In this document: one piece after another, positions 61,786-64,000 of the stretch
Position numbering within the stretch: position 1 is the stretch's first letter
Layout: each line of letters starts with the position of its first letter
Assembly (NCBI RefSeq): GCF_000422505.1
Contig: NZ_AULX01000006.1
Location: 62,001-126,000, forward strand
Direction: 5' to 3'
DNA length: 64,000 nucleotides
Origin: Paenibacillus pinihumi DSM 23905 = JCM 16419
Lineage (GTDB): Bacteria; Bacillota; Bacilli; Paenibacillales; Paenibacillaceae
Program-made: the position numbers and the translations under genes
Notes under the pieces: generated by a model
Told to the model about the DNA's origin: nothing
What the model saw: only the letters and a program-made list of their open reading frames with translations
Database searches by the model: none

Positions 61786-64000
61786 CTAACGGCACAGCAA
61801 TGTCTGTGTCACAATATCCGAGTAGATTTCCATGCCGTCTGTCCGGGCAATATGAATGACATCGGCGAATGCTTCGCTCTGGGGCAGAATAGCCGCAAGC
61901 TGGTTTTCCCTGTCCAAGACCTGCCCGGGATGAAAACCAACACCCTCATTCCCGTCGAAAATTGCCGCGTAGAAAATACCTGTTTCCACAAGATCCTGGA
62001 AAAAGTGGCTTCCGTACGAAAGCTCCGGCATGAATCCAGCTTCACCGAACGCTACCTCACAAATGACGGACATATGGCACAGCTCCGAGAAATGCACGGG
62101 CACGCCCAGCGAAGGCGTCGTTGTCCCCCAGCGGCCCGGTCCGACCAGCATCGCATTTTTCCCCTTCAGCTCCCGGTTAATCTTCCCGATCTGTCTGGCT
62201 ACCGCATATTTGTCCTGCTCTGTCCGCTCCAGATACGGCTGCGGATGCACATACACAACATAGTCAATCGGCAGCCGCACATTCCCGCCCATAAATCCGC
62301 CTTTGGCATGGAAAAAGCACTTCTCTCCATTCTCCAGAGCCGGCATTGCCACAGGCTGTCCGAGCCCTCTCGTCTGCAGGGGACGGCATTGGAGCAGATT
62401 GATTTTGAACCGGTTATCCGGCGTAAAATTCGCAGTAAACTCGATGTCTACCGGATATTCATAGATCTTGGAGAGCAGTGCCAGCATATCCTTCATAACA
62501 ACCGGAAAATCCGTGCCTGCGAGCAGCTTGTTAAAATCCAGAATGTAGGGTGTTGGCCTGTCCGTATAACCAAGCTCATGAAGACGGTCGGCGGTCCTGT
62601 AATCAATCGAGGCAAATAATGTCCTGTCAGCGCGTAAAGAGCGGCCCAGCATCTGGTCCGCATTGCGGCTCGTCAATACATTCTCCTTCAGGCAGAGAAT
62701 ATCTACGTTATGCTGGGAATATTTCCGCTGGTCCCCGGCATGCATCGGCGTCATCCGCAGCGGATTGTCGAGCCCGACTATTTTGACATAATCGCCTACT
62801 GTCCGGTCTACAGCGCGCGTCCCGAGTCCAAATACGAGCCTCAGCATCCCCGCATCCATATCGACGTTCTGATCCCACACGTACAGATTAGAAGAGTTCC
62901 CTACCCCGGCAATATGGGGAAAATAGGCGTCATGATGATGATCCCCGGACACCCGCTGCACGAGCAGTGCCATCTGCTCATCCTGCTCCACCAGTCCCCG
63001 GTTCAACCGGTAGCTGAGCGCGTCCTCACTCATCATACTGGCATAGACTAACCGCACGGCCTGCTCGAATGCTTCATAGCGTTCCTCCGGCGTCCCCTGA
63101 TTGACACAGAACACACTCTCATATTTCCCGGCAAAGGCATTGCCGAAATTATCCTCCAGCAAGGAACTGGAGCGGACAATAATCGGAGACTGTCCGAAAT
63201 ATTCGAGCATTTCTATAAACCGCCTGCGGATGCCTTCCGAGAACTTGCCGTGCATCAGCTTGTCCTGAAGCTCCGGGGCATACTTGAAATAACCTTCACT
63301 TGTCTTCTGCTTCGCGCGCAGCTTCCACCAGCCGTTCTGCACGATATACGTATAGAACACATCAGACCCGATATAGTACGAATCATGCGGCTCCAGATAT
63401 GGAATGAATCGTTCCGCGCCTTCATGCTCCAAAATTTTGCGGGCGAGCAGCATGCCTACGCTTTTGCCGCCAATGAAGCCTGTCCCTACCTCCCTTGAAG
63501 CCAGCATGATCAGATCCTCCAGCATGAAGAAGCGCTCGCACAGCTTGAGCATCCGCGACTCTGAACCAACAAGCAGGGACAGCAGCAGCTTCTTGTATGC
63601 CTCCTGCTCTGCTGATCCGGATGCTCCCATCGTAATGGTTTCTCTTGCACGGTTCACCACCGTATCCCAATAGTCAAGCCGTTCCTCGCCGCGGTGAATG
63701 GCAGAGAACAATTCGGCTGCCTGGGTGCTTGCTGTAATGCAAACGGCTTCCTGCCCGTCAATAAGATGCGGGAAAAACATCGTTGGAGAATACCGGTTCC
63801 ATACCTTGAGCGGATGAATGTAAAAATGCCCGTTCACCTGGTATAGGTCAAGCAGCAATTGTGTTGTCTCCCGGATGCTGGCAATTGTGCTGTATGTATG
63901 GGCATTGCGGATGATGGAAAAATAAGCAATCGTATCAAGCTCATAGAGAAACGGGCAGGACACGTTAAAGAAGTTGCTGATCATCGCATCGGAATACCAG
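61786..64000 (-). CDS. PEP synthase/PPDK N-terminal-like protein, 5' end outside window
   Basis: At least 737 codons. An ATG at 63984 exists, but the frame stays open to the right edge (WYSDA precedes it) and reads as coding, so the start is beyond the window. The ATP-grasp part of the PEP/pyruvate-binding family is clear: FIGGKSVGMLLARKIL, SPIIVRSSSLLEDNFGNAFAGKYESV and the later ADRTLFASIDYRT, with RPLQTRGLG. The C-terminal 180 residues have an N-terminal-PPDK-unlike end and there is no phospho-His or PEP-binding barrel domain. Known as a stand-alone PEP/pyruvate-binding protein in Paenibacillus-like genomes; its true reaction is unknown to me. Confidence 0.82.
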   Translation of the reverse strand, partial: WYSDAMISNFFNVSCPFLYELDTIAYFSIIRNAHTYSTIASIRETTQLLLDLYQVNGHFYIHPLKVWNRYSPTMFFPHLIDGQEAVCITASTQAAELFSAIHRGEERLDYWDTVVNRARETITMGASGSAEQEAYKKLLLSLLVGSESRMLKLCERFFMLEDLIMLASREVGTGFIGGKSVGMLLARKILEHEGAERFIPYLEPHDSYYIGSDVFYTYIVQNGWWKLRAKQKTSEGYFKYAPELQDKLMHGKFSEGIRRRFIEMLEYFGQSPIIVRSSSLLEDNFGNAFAGKYESVFCVNQGTPEERYEAFEQAVRLVYASMMSEDALSYRLNRGLVEQDEQMALLVQRVSGDHHHDAYFPHIAGVGNSSNLYVWDQNVDMDAGMLRLVFGLGTRAVDRTVGDYVKIVGLDNPLRMTPMHAGDQRKYSQHNVDILCLKENVLTSRNADQMLGRSLRADRTLFASIDYRTADRLHELGYTDRPTPYILDFNKLLAGTDFPVVMKDMLALLSKIYEYPVDIEFTANFTPDNRFKINLLQCRPLQTRGLGQPVAMPALENGEKCFFHAKGGFMGGNVRLPIDYVVYVHPQPYLERTEQDKYAVARQIGKINRELKGKNAMLVGPGRWGTTTPSLGVPVHFSELCHMSVICEVAFGEAGFMPELSYGSHFFQDLVETGIFYAAIFDGNEGVGFHPGQVLDRENQLAAILPQSEAFADVIHIARTDGMEIYSDIVTQTLLCR

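Overview
The window looks like chromosomal DNA of a spore-forming Firmicute, most likely Paenibacillus or a close relative. The evidence is strong Shine-Dalgarno sites with many TTG/GTG starts, CotH/CotB-type spore-coat genes, YqkE and YpsA homologues, an HrcA/CIRCE element, LplA/LplB/YtcP-type sugar ABC genes with a large AraC-type sensor-regulator, a Btr-like AraC/siderophore-binding regulator and MocR, MurR/RpiR and Gfo/Idh/MocA genes. The genus call is inferred from gene content. No rRNA, tRNA, CRISPR array or transposase gene was seen.

Layout. 1-10406: two very large secreted proteins in tandem on the minus strand, the second running off the left edge. 10407-11416: a long leader, a toxin-like gene remnant and a small membrane protein. 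11622-22894: a complete class I lantibiotic locus on the minus strand, lanA-B-T-C-R-K, a terminator, then immunity genes lanF-E-G. The 55-codon lanA at 22727-22894 encodes a nisin/geobacillin-like precursor. 23337-26964: a MocR regulator, D-Ala-D-Ala ligase and aminotransferase operon. 27201-30107: two copies of a unit combining a type I toxin/antisense-RNA locus with a metallophosphoesterase gene; the second copy has lost its toxin. 29286-37875: an operon with HAD phosphatase, RpiR regulator, MBL hydrolase, a complete peptide ABC importer and one of the phosphoesterases.

38243-40249: htpG behind a perfect CIRCE operator. 40392-40655: yqkE-like. 40841-48973: a sugar-uptake operon (two Gfo/Idh/MocA dehydrogenases, AraC-type sensor-regulator, two permeases, and a binding lipoprotein with a one-base frameshift in an A7 tract), with a divergent AraC regulator. 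50588-50853: a very long imperfect hairpin element. 50876-52252: an ArsB/NhaD-type transporter. 52541-55923: a spore-coat cluster of three CotB-module proteins, one with an RTGG-repeat tail, divergent from a CotH kinase. 56141-64000: a GNAT acetyltransferase, YpsA, a Fur-box-controlled Btr-like regulator and siderophore-binding lipoprotein, Ohr, and a partial PEP synthase-like protein.

How the genes work together. The lantibiotic locus is self-contained for synthesis (LanA), dehydration (LanB), cyclisation (LanC), export (LanT), autoregulation (LanRK) and immunity (LanFEG). It has no LanP protease and no LanI lipoprotein. The coat genes form a kinase/substrate set, as CotH and CotB do in Bacillus. 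The iron genes form a sensor plus ligand-binding pair without local permeases.
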